A stretch of DNA of 55,372 nt from Syntrophobacterales bacterium (GTDB lineage Bacteria; Desulfobacterota; Desulfobaccia; Desulfobaccales; 0-14-0-80-60-11), in contig JAGVAH010000010.1 of the NCBI GenBank assembly GCA_020060385.1, positions 1-55,372 on the forward strand, given 5' to 3'. The notes beneath the pieces are model-generated. The model was not told the DNA's origin and did no database searches. It saw only the letters and a list, made by a program, of their open reading frames with translations. Positions 9,917 through 17,606 of this stretch are shown in pieces (positions within the stretch are counted from its first letter, which is position 1; each line of letters begins with the position of its first letter). A program made the position numbers and the translations under genes.

Positions 9917-10564
9917 ATGAAAGTCATGGCCTTTAACGGCAGCCCCCGGAAGAAATGGAATACCGCCACCCTGCTGGGCCAGGCCCTGGCAGGGGCCGCG
10001 TCCCAGGGCGCGGCCACCGAACTCATCCATCTCTATGATCTCAAATTCACGGGATGTACCAGCTGTTTCAAATGCAAGACCATTGGCGGCAAAAGCTATG
10101 GCCGCTGCGGGGTCAAGGATGATCTGCGGCCCATCCTGAAAAAAGTCGAGTCCGCGGATGTCCTGATTTTGGGCTCCCCCATCTATTTCGGCTCGGTCTC
10201 CGGGGAGATGCGCTCCTTGATGGAGCGGTTGCTCTTTCCCTTTTTTACTTATACCGACCCGCCCCAGTCCCTTTTCCCGAAAAAGATGCCCACGGCCTGC
10301 ATTTATACGATGAATGTCACCGAAGAGATTATGCAGGCATGGGGTTATATGGATCACTTTAATAAAAATCAGAGCTATCTGCAGATGGTCTTCGGTTCTT
10401 GCGAGTCACTTCTCTGTTTCGATACCTATCAGTTTAAGGATTATTCCAAGGTGCTGGCCACCCGCTTTGATGTGGAGCATAAGGCCAAAAGACGCCAGGA
10501 GGTCTTCCCCCAGGACTGCCAGAAGGCCTTTGACCTGGGGGCCAGATTGGTTCGGCAGGTGTAG
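9917..10564 (+). CDS. NAD(P)H-dependent FMN reductase / iron-sulfur flavoprotein-like
   Basis: A 215-residue flavodoxin-fold protein. MKVMAFNGSPRK is the FMN phosphate-binding loop of the NADPH-dependent FMN reductase family. CTSCFKCK followed by GRCGVKDDL (residues about 46-70) is the cysteine pattern of iron-sulfur flavoproteins and related reductases. GSPIYFGSVSGEMRSLMERL is the second FMN contact. It probably moves electrons between NAD(P)H or ferredoxin and small acceptors in the cytoplasm; the partner is unknown. Start ATG at 9917. It stands between a membrane protein and rimO with no clear operon link. Confidence 0.88.
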   Translation: MKVMAFNGSPRKKWNTATLLGQALAGAASQGAATELIHLYDLKFTGCTSCFKCKTIGGKSYGRCGVKDDLRPILKKVESADVLILGSPIYFGSVSGEMRSLMERLLFPFFTYTDPPQSLFPKKMPTACIYTMNVTEEIMQAWGYMDHFNKNQSYLQMVFGSCESLLCFDTYQFKDYSKVLATRFDVEHKAKRRQEVFPQDCQKAFDLGARLVRQV

Positions 10565-10581
10565 GGCGGACCCCTTTCCCT

Positions 10582-10635
10582 CGTTCCCAAGCTCCGCTTG
10601 GGAACGATAAATTTTCGCCCAAGCTCTGCTTGGGC
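10582..10635. repeat. two palindromic hairpin units
   Basis: CGTTCCCAAGC-TCC-GCTTGGGAACG (10582-10606) and GCCCAAGC-TCT-GCTTGGGC (10617-10635 region) form two strong, related hairpins between the flavoprotein gene and rimO. They look like a REP-type dispersed palindrome and could also end transcription of the flavoprotein gene. Confidence 0.6.
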
Positions 10636-10644
10636 ACCTTATTT

Positions 10645-12039
10645 ATGGCTTTAATAAACTCTAAAACCTCCACCCAGAAAACAGAAAACAGAAAACAGAA
10701 AACCGTCTATCCCATCTCCCTGGGCTGTCCCAAGAACCTGGTGGACACGGAGATCATGCTGGGGCACCTCGCCCGGGCGGGCTGGGAGGTGGCGGCCTCT
10801 CCCGAAGCCGCGTCCCTGCTGCTGGTGAACACCTGCGCCTTTATTGCCGCCGCCTCCCAGGAGGCGGTGGACACCATCCTGGAGATGGCCCGCCATAAAG
10901 AGGCCGACCCCGGGAAACGCCTGGTGGTCACCGGCTGCCTGGTGCAGCGTTACGGTCCGGAACTGGTGGCCCAGCTCCAGGAGGTGGATTACTTCCTGGG
11001 GGTGCATGATTTTCTCCGGCTGCCGGAAATACTGCAAACCTCTGGGCCTGGCAAAACAACCTGCCTGTGGGCCGCCGGGCCCCCCCTGGACTATGCCGCG
11101 CCCCAGCCCCGGTATGCGGCCACGCCCCAGGCTTATGCGTATTTAAAAATCGCGGAAGGTTGCAGCCACCGCTGCACCTATTGCACCATCCCCGCCATCC
11201 GGGGCCCCTATCGCAGCCGCCCCCTTAACACCCTTCTGGCCGAGGCCCAGGCCCTGGCTGCAGCCGGAGTCAAGGAACTGAACCTGGTGGCCCAGGACAC
11301 CACCGCCTACGGCCGGGACCGGAAGAAGAGCCCGGGGTTGCCGGAACTGCTCCAGGAGCTTTGCGGGATTCAAGGCCTGGAGTGGATCCGCCTCCTCTAC
11401 GGCCACCCGGCCCGGATTACTCCGGAACTGCTTCAGACCATGGCCGGGCACCCCCAAATCTGCCCCTATCTCGATCTGCCCATCCAGCACGGCCATGACG
11501 AGATGCTCCGGCGCCTGGGCCGGGGCTACTCCCGGAACTCCATCCTGGAAACCTGCCGCCTGATCCGGGAATATCTCCCCCACGGGGTCCTGCGCACCAC
11601 GGTGATGGTGGGCTGCCCCGGGGAGACGGAGGAGCACTTTACTGCCCTCCTTGACCTGATCCAGGAGGTGCGCTTTGAGCACCTGGGAGTCTTCCTATAT
11701 TCCCCGGAGACAGGCACCCCCGCGGCTTCCTTTACCCCCCCGGTGCCCCGGCGCCTGGCCCGGCAGCGGGCCGGATTGATCAAAAAAATCCAGGCCCGGA
11801 TCGTCAAGGAGCGCCTAAAATCCCTGAAAGGCACCATCCAGCCGGTGCTGGTGGAGGGGTTGAGCCCCGAGAGCGACTACCTGCTTGCCGGCCGCCTCAT
11901 TACCCAGGCCCCGGAGATCGACGGCCAGGTGTACATCACCGCCGGCGCGGCCCGCATCGGGGAGATTCAACCCGTGCGCCTCACCCGGGCCCTGCCCTAC
12001 GATTTAGTGGGAGAGGTGGTTGAAGAAAGTAATCAGTGA
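10645..12039 (+). CDS. rimO: ribosomal protein S12 methylthiotransferase RimO
   Basis: Radical SAM enzyme that adds a methylthio group to the conserved aspartate of ribosomal protein S12. With the ATG at 10645 the protein has 464 residues. The N-terminal MTTase cluster cysteines are Cys28 (SLGCPKN), Cys64 (NTCAF) and Cys98 (TGCLVQRYG). The radical SAM motif is Cys173-x3-Cys177-x2-Cys180. A TRAM-type domain ends the protein. The first 20 residues are unusual: they are encoded largely by four copies of a 7-base repeat, and family members normally start right at the VYPISLGCPKN core. No other start codon lies nearer, and there is no ribosome binding site, so the true start is uncertain. Confidence 0.95.
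   Translation: MALINSKTSTQKTENRKQKTVYPISLGCPKNLVDTEIMLGHLARAGWEVAASPEAASLLLVNTCAFIAAASQEAVDTILEMARHKEADPGKRLVVTGCLVQRYGPELVAQLQEVDYFLGVHDFLRLPEILQTSGPGKTTCLWAAGPPLDYAAPQPRYAATPQAYAYLKIAEGCSHRCTYCTIPAIRGPYRSRPLNTLLAEAQALAAAGVKELNLVAQDTTAYGRDRKKSPGLPELLQELCGIQGLEWIRLLYGHPARITPELLQTMAGHPQICPYLDLPIQHGHDEMLRRLGRGYSRNSILETCRLIREYLPHGVLRTTVMVGCPGETEEHFTALLDLIQEVRFEHLGVFLYSPETGTPAASFTPPVPRRLARQRAGLIKKIQARIVKERLKSLKGTIQPVLVEGLSPESDYLLAGRLITQAPEIDGQVYITAGAARIGEIQPVRLTRALPYDLVGEVVEESNQ
10675..10702. repeat. four perfect heptad repeats (CAGAAAA) in the 5' end of rimO
   Basis: CAGAAAA is repeated four times without mismatch, between the ATG of rimO and its conserved core. Seven is not a multiple of three, so gain or loss of a unit would shift the frame. 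Confidence 0.9.
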
Positions 12040-12070
12040 TCTGTTTTTTTACTGATTACTGATCACTATC
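12029..12070. repeat. heptad tract over the rimO stop
   Basis: Six 7-base units in phase: GTAATCA, GTGATCT, GTTTTTT, TACTGAT, TACTGAT, CACTATC. The tract starts in the last codons of rimO. Confidence 0.6.
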
Positions 12071-12096
12071 CTTCCCCGCAATCTCCCGGGAAATGT

Positions 12097-12125
12097 TTGA
12101 CATCGCCGGGGAACTAAGTTATTTT
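12097..12125 (+). promoter_or_regulatory. sigma70-type promoter of the polyprenyl synthase gene
   Basis: A perfect -35 TTGACA (12097-12102), a 17-base spacer and TATTTT (12120-12125), about 26 bases before the ATG at 12152. Confidence 0.65.
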
Positions 12126-12151
12126 ATTCACAATAAAAGAATCTTGAATCT

Positions 12152-13120
12152 ATGGGCGCAAAAGGCATTCTCAAGGAACTGGAGGGAGAGGTGGCGGCCA
12201 TCAACCAGGCGTTGGTGGACAATCTCCAGTCCCATGTTCCTTTAATTTCCCAGGTGGGACGGCATATCCTCCTCAGCGGCGGCAAGCGCATCCGGCCCCT
12301 CCTCTTTCTCCTGTCCGCGCGGATGTGCGGCTGCCAGGGGCCATATCTGGCGGACTTCTCCACTATTTTTGAATACCTGCATGCAGCCACCCTTCTCCAT
12401 GATGATGTGGTGGACACCGCGGAAGTGCGCCGGGGCCAGTCCACCGCCAACACCATCTGGGGCAACCAGGCCGTGATCCTGGTGGGGGACTTTCTGCTTT
12501 CCAAGTCCCTCTCCCTGGCGGTGACCACCAATCAGCTGCGGGTCCTCAAGGTTCTGGCCCACACCACCACCATGATGGCGGAAGGGGAGATTCTGCAACT
12601 GCTGCACACCAGCAACCTGAATATCAATGAACAGGAGTACTTGGAGGTGGTCAACCGCAAGACCGCCACCCTCATGTCCGCGGCCTGTCAAATCGGGGCT
12701 ATTTTGGGGGAGGCCCCCCCGGAACAGGAAGAGGCCCTGGCCCAATACGGCTTGAACCTGGGGATCACCTTCCAGGTGGTGGACGATATCCTGGATTTTA
12801 CCGGCAATGAGCGGGAAATGGGCAAACCCATCGGCAACGACCTGAAGGAAGGACGCATCACCGTGCCGGTGATCCATGCCCTGGCCCAGGCCAATCCCCC
12901 GGATCGGCAGAGATTGTCAGACATTGTCCGGGATTTGAAGCCGGAAATGGTTCCGGAACTGCAGCATCTTCTGTTTAAATACCGTTCCCTGGACCACGCC
13001 CGCAACCTGGCCCGGGAATTCACCTTGAAGGCCCAGGCCAATCTGGAAGCCTTTCCCCCGGTGCCCGAGAAGGCGTACTTCCTGGCCTTTACGGAAGAAC
13101 TGCTGGGTCGGACGCATTAA
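12152..13120 (+). CDS. ispB: polyprenyl diphosphate synthase (long-chain, IspB type)
   Basis: Trans-isoprenyl diphosphate synthase that extends allylic diphosphates with isopentenyl diphosphate. In anaerobes the product usually supplies the menaquinone side chain. At 322 residues the length is typical. GGKRIRP (43-49) binds substrate. The first aspartate-rich motif is Asp84-Asp85-x2-Asp88 followed by RRGQSTAN, and the second is Asp211-Asp212-x2-Asp215. Small residues before the first motif suggest a long-chain product, but the chain length cannot be set from sequence. A good promoter precedes it, and it appears to be a single-gene unit with a hairpin at its end. Confidence 0.93.
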   Translation: MGAKGILKELEGEVAAINQALVDNLQSHVPLISQVGRHILLSGGKRIRPLLFLLSARMCGCQGPYLADFSTIFEYLHAATLLHDDVVDTAEVRRGQSTANTIWGNQAVILVGDFLLSKSLSLAVTTNQLRVLKVLAHTTTMMAEGEILQLLHTSNLNINEQEYLEVVNRKTATLMSAACQIGAILGEAPPEQEEALAQYGLNLGITFQVVDDILDFTGNEREMGKPIGNDLKEGRITVPVIHALAQANPPDRQRLSDIVRDLKPEMVPELQHLLFKYRSLDHARNLAREFTLKAQANLEAFPPVPEKAYFLAFTEELLGRTH

Positions 13121-13139
13121 AAGCAGTTTTTGGTTTTTT
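13095..13139 (+). terminator. candidate terminator of the polyprenyl synthase gene
   Basis: AAGAACTGCT (13095-13104) pairs with AGCAGTTTTT (13122-13131) around a 17-base loop, followed by GG and six T. The stem overlaps the end of the coding region, and the T-rich part is also a heptad tract. Confidence 0.45.
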
Positions 13140-13463
13140 GTTTTCAGTTTGTAGGGCGGGAAAGCAAGCGCATCACGCCTTCAATAATTAATTCCCTGCC
13201 GGACTTCCGCCTTATCTATCTTGAAAAGTTCCGAGCGGCAGCACAGGCTTTCCAGCCTGTGCGAATAGCCAGGGCGGGCGAGACGCCCGCCCCTACGGAC
13301 TTTTCGTGATTTATGGGTGAGCCCTTGGTTCATGAATGGCTGACCCCCTGATGCAGGAAAAACCGGTTGAGAATTATTGAAAAAACTGTTAGTTAAAAGG
13401 GTGCTTCAGGCCCGGCCCACGTAAGGAGGGCCGGGTGGGCAACCTTGAGGGAAGGAGAAATTG
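13121..13463. other. intergenic region, 343 bp, packed with short repeats
   Basis: Contains a heptad tract (13126-13153), one copy of the GTAGGGCGGGAAAGC repeat (from 13151), a hairpin GCACAGGCT/AGCCTGTGC (13241-13262) and a hairpin GGGCGGGCG/CGCCCGCCC (13272-13292). No gene seen. Confidence 0.6.
13126..13153. repeat. heptad tract, unit GTTTTTG
   Basis: Four 7-base units: GTTTTTG, GTTTTTT, GTTTTCA, GTTTGTA, just past the polyprenyl synthase stop. Confidence 0.6.
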
Positions 13464-15539
13464 ATGGCAGGTAAAACGGCACAGATCCGCAATCTGGCCC
13501 TCATCGGCCACAGCGGCTGCGGCAAAACCTCCCTGGCCGAGGCCCTCCTCTTTGGGGCCGGATCCACCTCCCGGCTGGGCAAGGTGGATGACGGCAGTTC
13601 CATCCTGGATTTCGAGCCGGAGGAAATCAAACGCAAAATTACCATTTCCACGGCTTTTCATCATTATCAGTGGAAAAAGCACGCGGTCTACCTGGCCGAC
13701 ACCCCCGGGGACGATAACTTCCTGGCCGACACCCGGGCCGCCTTGCACGTGGCCGACGCCGCGGTGGTGGTCATCGACGCGGTGGACGGCGTCAAGGTGG
13801 GCACGGAGAAGGTCTGGCTGGCCGCCAATCATTACGGTCTGCCCCGCCTGATCTTTATCAATAAGATGGACCGGGAACGCGCGGACTTCGAACCGGTGCT
13901 CAAAGAGGCCAAGGACATTCTGGAAGCCCCGGTGGTGCCCCTGCAGATCCCCATCGGCAAAGAGGCCGCTTTCAAAGGGGTGGTGGACCTGGTAGCCACG
14001 AAGGCCATGGTGGCCGCGGGGGGCAAGCTGGAAGCGGGCCCCATCCCCGACGATCTGAAAGAGGAAGTGGAACAGTACCGCAACGATCTCCTCAACTTCG
14101 CGGCGGAAAGCGACGACGCGCTCATCGAGAAATTCCTGGAAGAAGGGGAGCTCACCCCGGAGGAGATCTACCGGGGCCTGAGGATCGGCACCCTCAAAGG
14201 GGCCATCGTCCCGGCGCTTTGCGGCGCCTCCTCGAGCAATCTGGGCCCGGCCCTCCTCCTGGACGCCATCAACCATTTCCTGCCCGCGCCCGAGGACCGG
14301 GGCCCGGTAAAAGGACAAAAACCCGGCTCCGGGGAAGAAGTGGTGCTGGAGGTGGACCCTGACGGGCCCTTCGCGGCCCAGGTCTTCAAGACCGTGGCCG
14401 ACCCCTACGCCGGCCGGCTCTCCATCTTCCGGGTCTACAGCGGCACCGTGGCCTCCGATGCCTCCTTCTTCAATGTCACCCGCGCCGCGGCCGAGAGATA
14501 CGGGCAATTATTCCTGCCGGAAGGCAAAGGCCAGAAAGCCGTGGCCACCGCCGGCCCGGGGGCCTTCGCGGCCGTGGCCAAACTGAAGGAGACGGTCACC
14601 GGCGACACCCTGGCCACCGAAGGGAAGCCCCTGCTGCTGCCCCCCCTCATGGCCTCCAAACCCATGGTCACCCTGGCGGTGGAGTCCAAGGTGCGGGGCG
14701 AGGAAGACAAGGTCGTTGCCTCCATTAACAAACTGATTGAAGAAGACCCTTCCCTCCAACTCTCCCGGAATACGGAAACCAAGGAAATCCTCCTTTCCGG
14801 TGTGGGCTCGGTGCATATTGAAGCCAATATGGAAAAGATGAAGCGGAAATTCGGGGTGGAGGCCGTGCTCAAACCCCAGAAAGTCCCTTACCGGGAGACC
14901 ATCAAAGGCACCACCAAGGTCCAGGGCAAATACAAGCGCCAGTCCGGCGGCCGGGGCCAATTCGGCGACACCTGGCTGGAGTTGGAGCCCTTGCCCCGGA
15001 GCTCTGGTTTCGAGTTCGTGGACAAGATCGTGGGCGGCGCCATCCCCCGGAATTTTATCCCCTCCGTGGAAAAGGGCATCGCCGAGGCCAAGGAGGAAGG
15101 CGCGCTGGCCGGCTTCCCCACCGTGGATTTCCGGGTCACCCTCTATGACGGCTCCTTCCACGAAGTGGATTCTTCGGATATGGCCTTTAAAATCGCCGGC
15201 TCCATGGGTTTCAAGAAAGGGGTGCTGCAAGCCAATCCCACCTTGCTGGAACCCATCATGAAGATGACCGTGACCGTGCCCGAAGCCAACATGGGAGACA
15301 TCATCGGCGACCTCAACGGCCGCCGGGGCCGGGTCCTGGGCATGGACGCCCAGGGCAAAAACCAGGTGATCACCGCGCATGTGCCCATGAGCGAAGTGCT
15401 GATGTATGCGCCGGACCTCATCTCCAAGACCGGGGGCCGGGGCACCTACGATATGGAATTCGACCACTACGAAGAAGTGCCCGCGCACCTGGCGGAGAAG
15501 ATCATCAACGAAACCAAGGCGGCCAAGGAGAAAGAGTGA
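13464..15539 (+). CDS. EF-G-like translational GTPase (FusA2/EF-G2 type)
   Basis: A 691-residue paralogue of elongation factor G with the full domain order. GTPase motifs: G1 GHSGCGKT (15-22), switch I region FEPEEIKRKITIS (50-62) in place of the usual ERGITI form, G3 DTPGD (79-83) and G4 NKMD (133-136). Canonical EF-G has His after DTPG; here it is Asp83, so the residue that positions the hydrolytic water is missing. Such divergent EF-Gs are known as an EF-G2/EF-G-like family whose exact role is unsettled; canonical fusA is probably elsewhere. The start is ATG 13464, with AAGGAG eight bases upstream; a TTG directly before it is not used. Confidence 0.92.
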   Translation: MAGKTAQIRNLALIGHSGCGKTSLAEALLFGAGSTSRLGKVDDGSSILDFEPEEIKRKITISTAFHHYQWKKHAVYLADTPGDDNFLADTRAALHVADAAVVVIDAVDGVKVGTEKVWLAANHYGLPRLIFINKMDRERADFEPVLKEAKDILEAPVVPLQIPIGKEAAFKGVVDLVATKAMVAAGGKLEAGPIPDDLKEEVEQYRNDLLNFAAESDDALIEKFLEEGELTPEEIYRGLRIGTLKGAIVPALCGASSSNLGPALLLDAINHFLPAPEDRGPVKGQKPGSGEEVVLEVDPDGPFAAQVFKTVADPYAGRLSIFRVYSGTVASDASFFNVTRAAAERYGQLFLPEGKGQKAVATAGPGAFAAVAKLKETVTGDTLATEGKPLLLPPLMASKPMVTLAVESKVRGEEDKVVASINKLIEEDPSLQLSRNTETKEILLSGVGSVHIEANMEKMKRKFGVEAVLKPQKVPYRETIKGTTKVQGKYKRQSGGRGQFGDTWLELEPLPRSSGFEFVDKIVGGAIPRNFIPSVEKGIAEAKEEGALAGFPTVDFRVTLYDGSFHEVDSSDMAFKIAGSMGFKKGVLQANPTLLEPIMKMTVTVPEANMGDIIGDLNGRRGRVLGMDAQGKNQVITAHVPMSEVLMYAPDLISKTGGRGTYDMEFDHYEEVPAHLAEKIINETKAAKEKE

Positions 15540-15541
15540 AG

Positions 15542-15562
15542 CAGGGGCCAGGGGTCAGGGGC
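15542..15562. repeat. heptad tract, unit CAGGGGY
   Basis: CAGGGGC, CAGGGGT, CAGGGGC directly after the stop of the EF-G-like gene. Confidence 0.6.
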
Positions 15563-15670
15563 GATAGTATGGGATTCCAACTATGAGGACATTTTACCCA
15601 CTCCCCCAATCCCTATAAAGATCCTTTTTGCGTCTTTGCATCTTTGCGTGAGATAAAAGGGCTGTAGGCT

Positions 15671-15700
15671 GTAGGGCGGGAAAGCGAAGCGCATCCCGCC
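15671..15700 (+). repeat. dispersed repeat GTAGGGCGGGAAAGC..., copy 2
   Basis: Near-identical to the copy starting at 13151 and to the inverted copy at 15911-15939. The right part (GCGCATCCCGCC) is partly complementary to the left, so each copy can form a hairpin. Confidence 0.7.
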
Positions 15701-15820
15701 TTCGGCGATGGTGTTGGACCTGGCTTCTGGCGTCGGGAGGTGCATCGCTTTCTCTCCCTACATTGCCTATTCCCTCTTTTCCCGGGGTCACCCCTGAAAA
15801 GATAATTGCCCTCTCTTTCT

Positions 15821-15846
15821 CCCTCTCCCCCCGCGGGGGGAGAGGG
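15821..15846. repeat. C/G palindrome with 12-bp arms
   Basis: CCCTCTCCCCCC-GC-GGGGGGAGAGGG is a perfect palindrome. Related sequence occurs at the start of the window, at 46855-46885 and at 50174-50205, so this is a dispersed repeat core. Confidence 0.7.
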
Positions 15847-15910
15847 CTGGGGTGAGGGGGGGAGATTTTCCTGGCTTCCCAGGGTGTCATGGCATTATAG
15901 CTTGCAAAAG

Positions 15911-15939
15911 GCGGGATGCGCTGCGCTTTCCCGCCCTAC
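15911..15939 (-). repeat. dispersed repeat GTAGGGCGGGAAAGC..., inverted copy
   Basis: Reverse complement of the copy at 15671-15700 with a small internal change. Confidence 0.7.
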
Positions 15940-16096
15940 CCCGCTTAGCCGCTCCAACGCTTGATAATATTATGATTTCCCCTGGTTTCCGGACTCTTTC
16001 TGGGAACCAGGGGAAATTTTTTGAGCTCTGGAACCTGTACATAAAAAGGGGGAAAACTTCGCCCTCATCTCAAACTCCCAATCCAACCCCCTGGTG

Positions 16097-16117
16097 GCAC
16101 AGGCGTCTCGCCTGTGC
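16097..16117. repeat. hairpin GCACAGGCG/CGCCTGTGC
   Basis: A perfect 9-bp stem with loop TCT, about 29 bases before the cupin start. Its arms match part of the hairpin at 13241-13262, so it is likely a dispersed element rather than a dedicated regulator. Confidence 0.6.
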
Positions 16118-16145
16118 TATAAGATATTAGCTTGAGAGGTCGGGT

Positions 16146-16499
16146 ATGGATGATTTTCCGGATTTTATGAAAAATCCGCTTAACAGAATTGCCCTTAAAT
16201 CCCAATACACTGACGATATTGAGGGATATGTCTTCGATGGTGCGGACGGCAGTCAAGTCGCTTTCTGGAAATGCCCGAAAGATAGGCTTTCGCAACCGCA
16301 TGCCCATGATTATGATGAATATATGATAGTGGTGCAGGGAAGATATACCTTGATCATCAACAACCAGAAAATTCCCCTTTCTGCCGGGCAGGAATATCAT
16401 ATTCCAAAAGGAATAATTCACGCCGGTGAGGTCACCGCCGGGACCAGGACAATTCATGTGTTTGGGGGCAAGCGGCTCACCAGGGAAGACCGATTTTGA
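16146..16499 (+). CDS. small cupin-domain protein
   Basis: 117 residues forming one cupin barrel. The first motif contains His-x-His (PHAHDYDEYMIVVQGRY, near residues 52-68); the second has GQEYHIPKGIIHAG (near 85-98). The histidines and glutamate are a plausible metal site, but the substrate is unknown. An AGAGG-like site precedes the ATG. The MOSC gene starts five bases after its stop, so they form a two-gene unit, hinting at a role linked to molybdenum cofactor or sulfur transfer (inference only). Confidence 0.85.
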   Translation: MDDFPDFMKNPLNRIALKSQYTDDIEGYVFDGADGSQVAFWKCPKDRLSQPHAHDYDEYMIVVQGRYTLIINNQKIPLSAGQEYHIPKGIIHAGEVTAGTRTIHVFGGKRLTREDRF

Positions 16500-16504
16500 A
16501 CATT

Positions 16505-16969
16505 ATGACTCAGCAAACCTCCAAACAAAGTCATCAAGCCCGCATTGTTGCCGTCTCCGTCAGCGACCGCAAGGGCGTGGTCAAACACAACGTGGACCAG
16601 GCCCGGCTGTTGGTGGACCACGGCCTGGAGGGGGACGCGCACGCGGAAGGGGGCCATCGCCAGGTGAGCCTCCTGGCCCAGGAGAGCATTGATAAAATGC
16701 GGGCCGCGGGGGCCCAGGTCAAGGCCGGGGATTTCGCGGAAAACCTCACCACGTTAGGGCTGGACGTCTGGGCCCTGCCGGTGGGCACGCGGCTGAGAGT
16801 GGGTTCGGAGGTGGAACTGGAAATCACCCAGATCGGCAAGGCCTGCCACAAAGGCTGCGCCATCCGGGAACTGGTGGGGGACTGCATCATGCCCCGGGAG
16901 GGGGTCTTCGCCCGGGTGCTGCAGGCAGGGATAGTTAAACCCGGAGATGTGATCGAAGTGTTAAGCTGA
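16505..16969 (+). CDS. MOSC domain protein
   Basis: A 154-residue single MOSC (molybdenum cofactor sulfurase C-terminal) domain. The GLEGDAHAEGGHRQVSLLAQESI segment (near 37-60) and KACHKGCAIRELVGDCIMPREGVFARV (near 114-140), with the conserved cysteine, are characteristic. Stand-alone MOSC proteins are thought to bind Moco or carry sulfur to metal centres; the exact partner is unknown. The ATG at 16505 follows the cupin stop by five bases; a TTG at 16496 is a less likely start. A mog-type gene 640 bases away supports a molybdenum cofactor context. Confidence 0.9.
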   Translation: MTQQTSKQSHQARIVAVSVSDRKGVVKHNVDQARLLVDHGLEGDAHAEGGHRQVSLLAQESIDKMRAAGAQVKAGDFAENLTTLGLDVWALPVGTRLRVGSEVELEITQIGKACHKGCAIRELVGDCIMPREGVFARVLQAGIVKPGDVIEVLS

Positions 16970-16986
16970 CCTCTACAATATAAAAA

Positions 16987-17006
16987 AAGCGGCCCGGAGG
17001 CCGCTT
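16987..17006. terminator. stem-loop between converging MOSC and GYD genes
   Basis: AAGCGGCC-CGGA-GGCCGCTT. On the minus strand it is followed by seven T, a good terminator for the GYD gene; it also stands 18 bases after the MOSC stop and may act in both directions. Confidence 0.7.
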
Positions 17007-17048
17007 CAGGAAGGACTTATTTAATCAGATTCGAAAAATAGTTATTTA

Positions 17049-17168
17049 TACCAAGTCGCAATCTAACGGCAACTTTCTTGTAGGGGCGAACCTTGTGTTC
17101 GCCCGCCCGCACAGGGCGAATACAAGATTCGCCCCTACAGTTCAATGTCATTTGATTGCGAAATGGTA
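17049..17168. mobile_element. 120-bp MITE-like element with terminal inverted repeats
   Basis: The ends TACCAAGTCGCAATCTAA (17049-17066) and TTTGATTGCGAAATGGTA (17151-17168) are inverted repeats, 15 of 18 matching, with TA at both outer edges as expected for a TA target duplication. The interior has an inverted pair of GTAGGGGCGAA-like sequence. A truncated inverted copy lies at 45518-45581 (about 61 of 64 identical). No coding capacity. The element ends immediately before the stop codon of the GYD gene. Confidence 0.75.
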
Positions 17169-17453
17169 TTAGGTGAAAATTTTCATGGCTTCAGCTTCGC
17201 TGAAGGCCTGGAGAGTTTCGGTCTTGCCGCCGTATTTAGCACTCAAAGTAATGACAATTTTGGCTATGGTTTCCGGGTTGGGGGCCTCTAAAATACAAAT
17301 CTCATCATATTGTCCCATGAGCATGTACCAGGCCTTGATTTCCGCGCCCATGTCCTTCACGGTTTGTTTGAATTCCTCGGACACCTTGGCCACATCCTGC
17401 ATGGCCGCAAAACTTTTTTCCGTCCATTTCGCCAAAACCACAAAAGTCGCCAT
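17169..17453 (-). CDS. GYD domain protein
   Basis: A 94-residue protein of the GYD family (PF08734): MATFVVLAKWTEKS at the start and MLMGQYDEICILEAPNPE near 45-62, which holds the family's Gly-x-Tyr-Asp motif as GQYD. These are small dimeric alpha/beta ferredoxin-like proteins without a settled function. GGGAGGT six bases before the ATG is a strong start. The 120-bp element abuts the stop codon, so the last residues may have been altered by its insertion, though the length is normal. Confidence 0.9.
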   Translation of the reverse strand: MATFVVLAKWTEKSFAAMQDVAKVSEEFKQTVKDMGAEIKAWYMLMGQYDEICILEAPNPETIAKIVITLSAKYGGKTETLQAFSEAEAMKIFT

Positions 17454-17553
17454 GTTGATACCTCCCTATTGCTAGGATTTTGTCCCTCAATCCGGAACAA
17501 GGGTCCACGAATTGACCATATTTTAGGGGTTAACGGCAGTTATGCAAGAATCC

Positions 17554-17583
17554 TTGACATTTTTAACAATTAATTAAAATAAT
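17554..17583 (+). promoter_or_regulatory. sigma70-type promoter of the mog-type gene
   Basis: TTGACA (17554-17559), an 18-base AT-rich spacer and AATAAT (17578-17583), 23 bases before the ATG at 17607. Confidence 0.6.
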
Positions 17584-17606
17584 TAGCATCCATAGCAGAG
17601 GCTAAT

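Larger units (their letters stand above)
15540..16145. other. intergenic region, 606 bp, repeat-rich
   Basis: No convincing gene. Holds a heptad tract, an inverted pair of the GTAGGGCGGGAAAGC repeat, a 12-bp-arm C/G palindrome and a hairpin before the cupin gene; these are listed separately. Confidence 0.6.
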
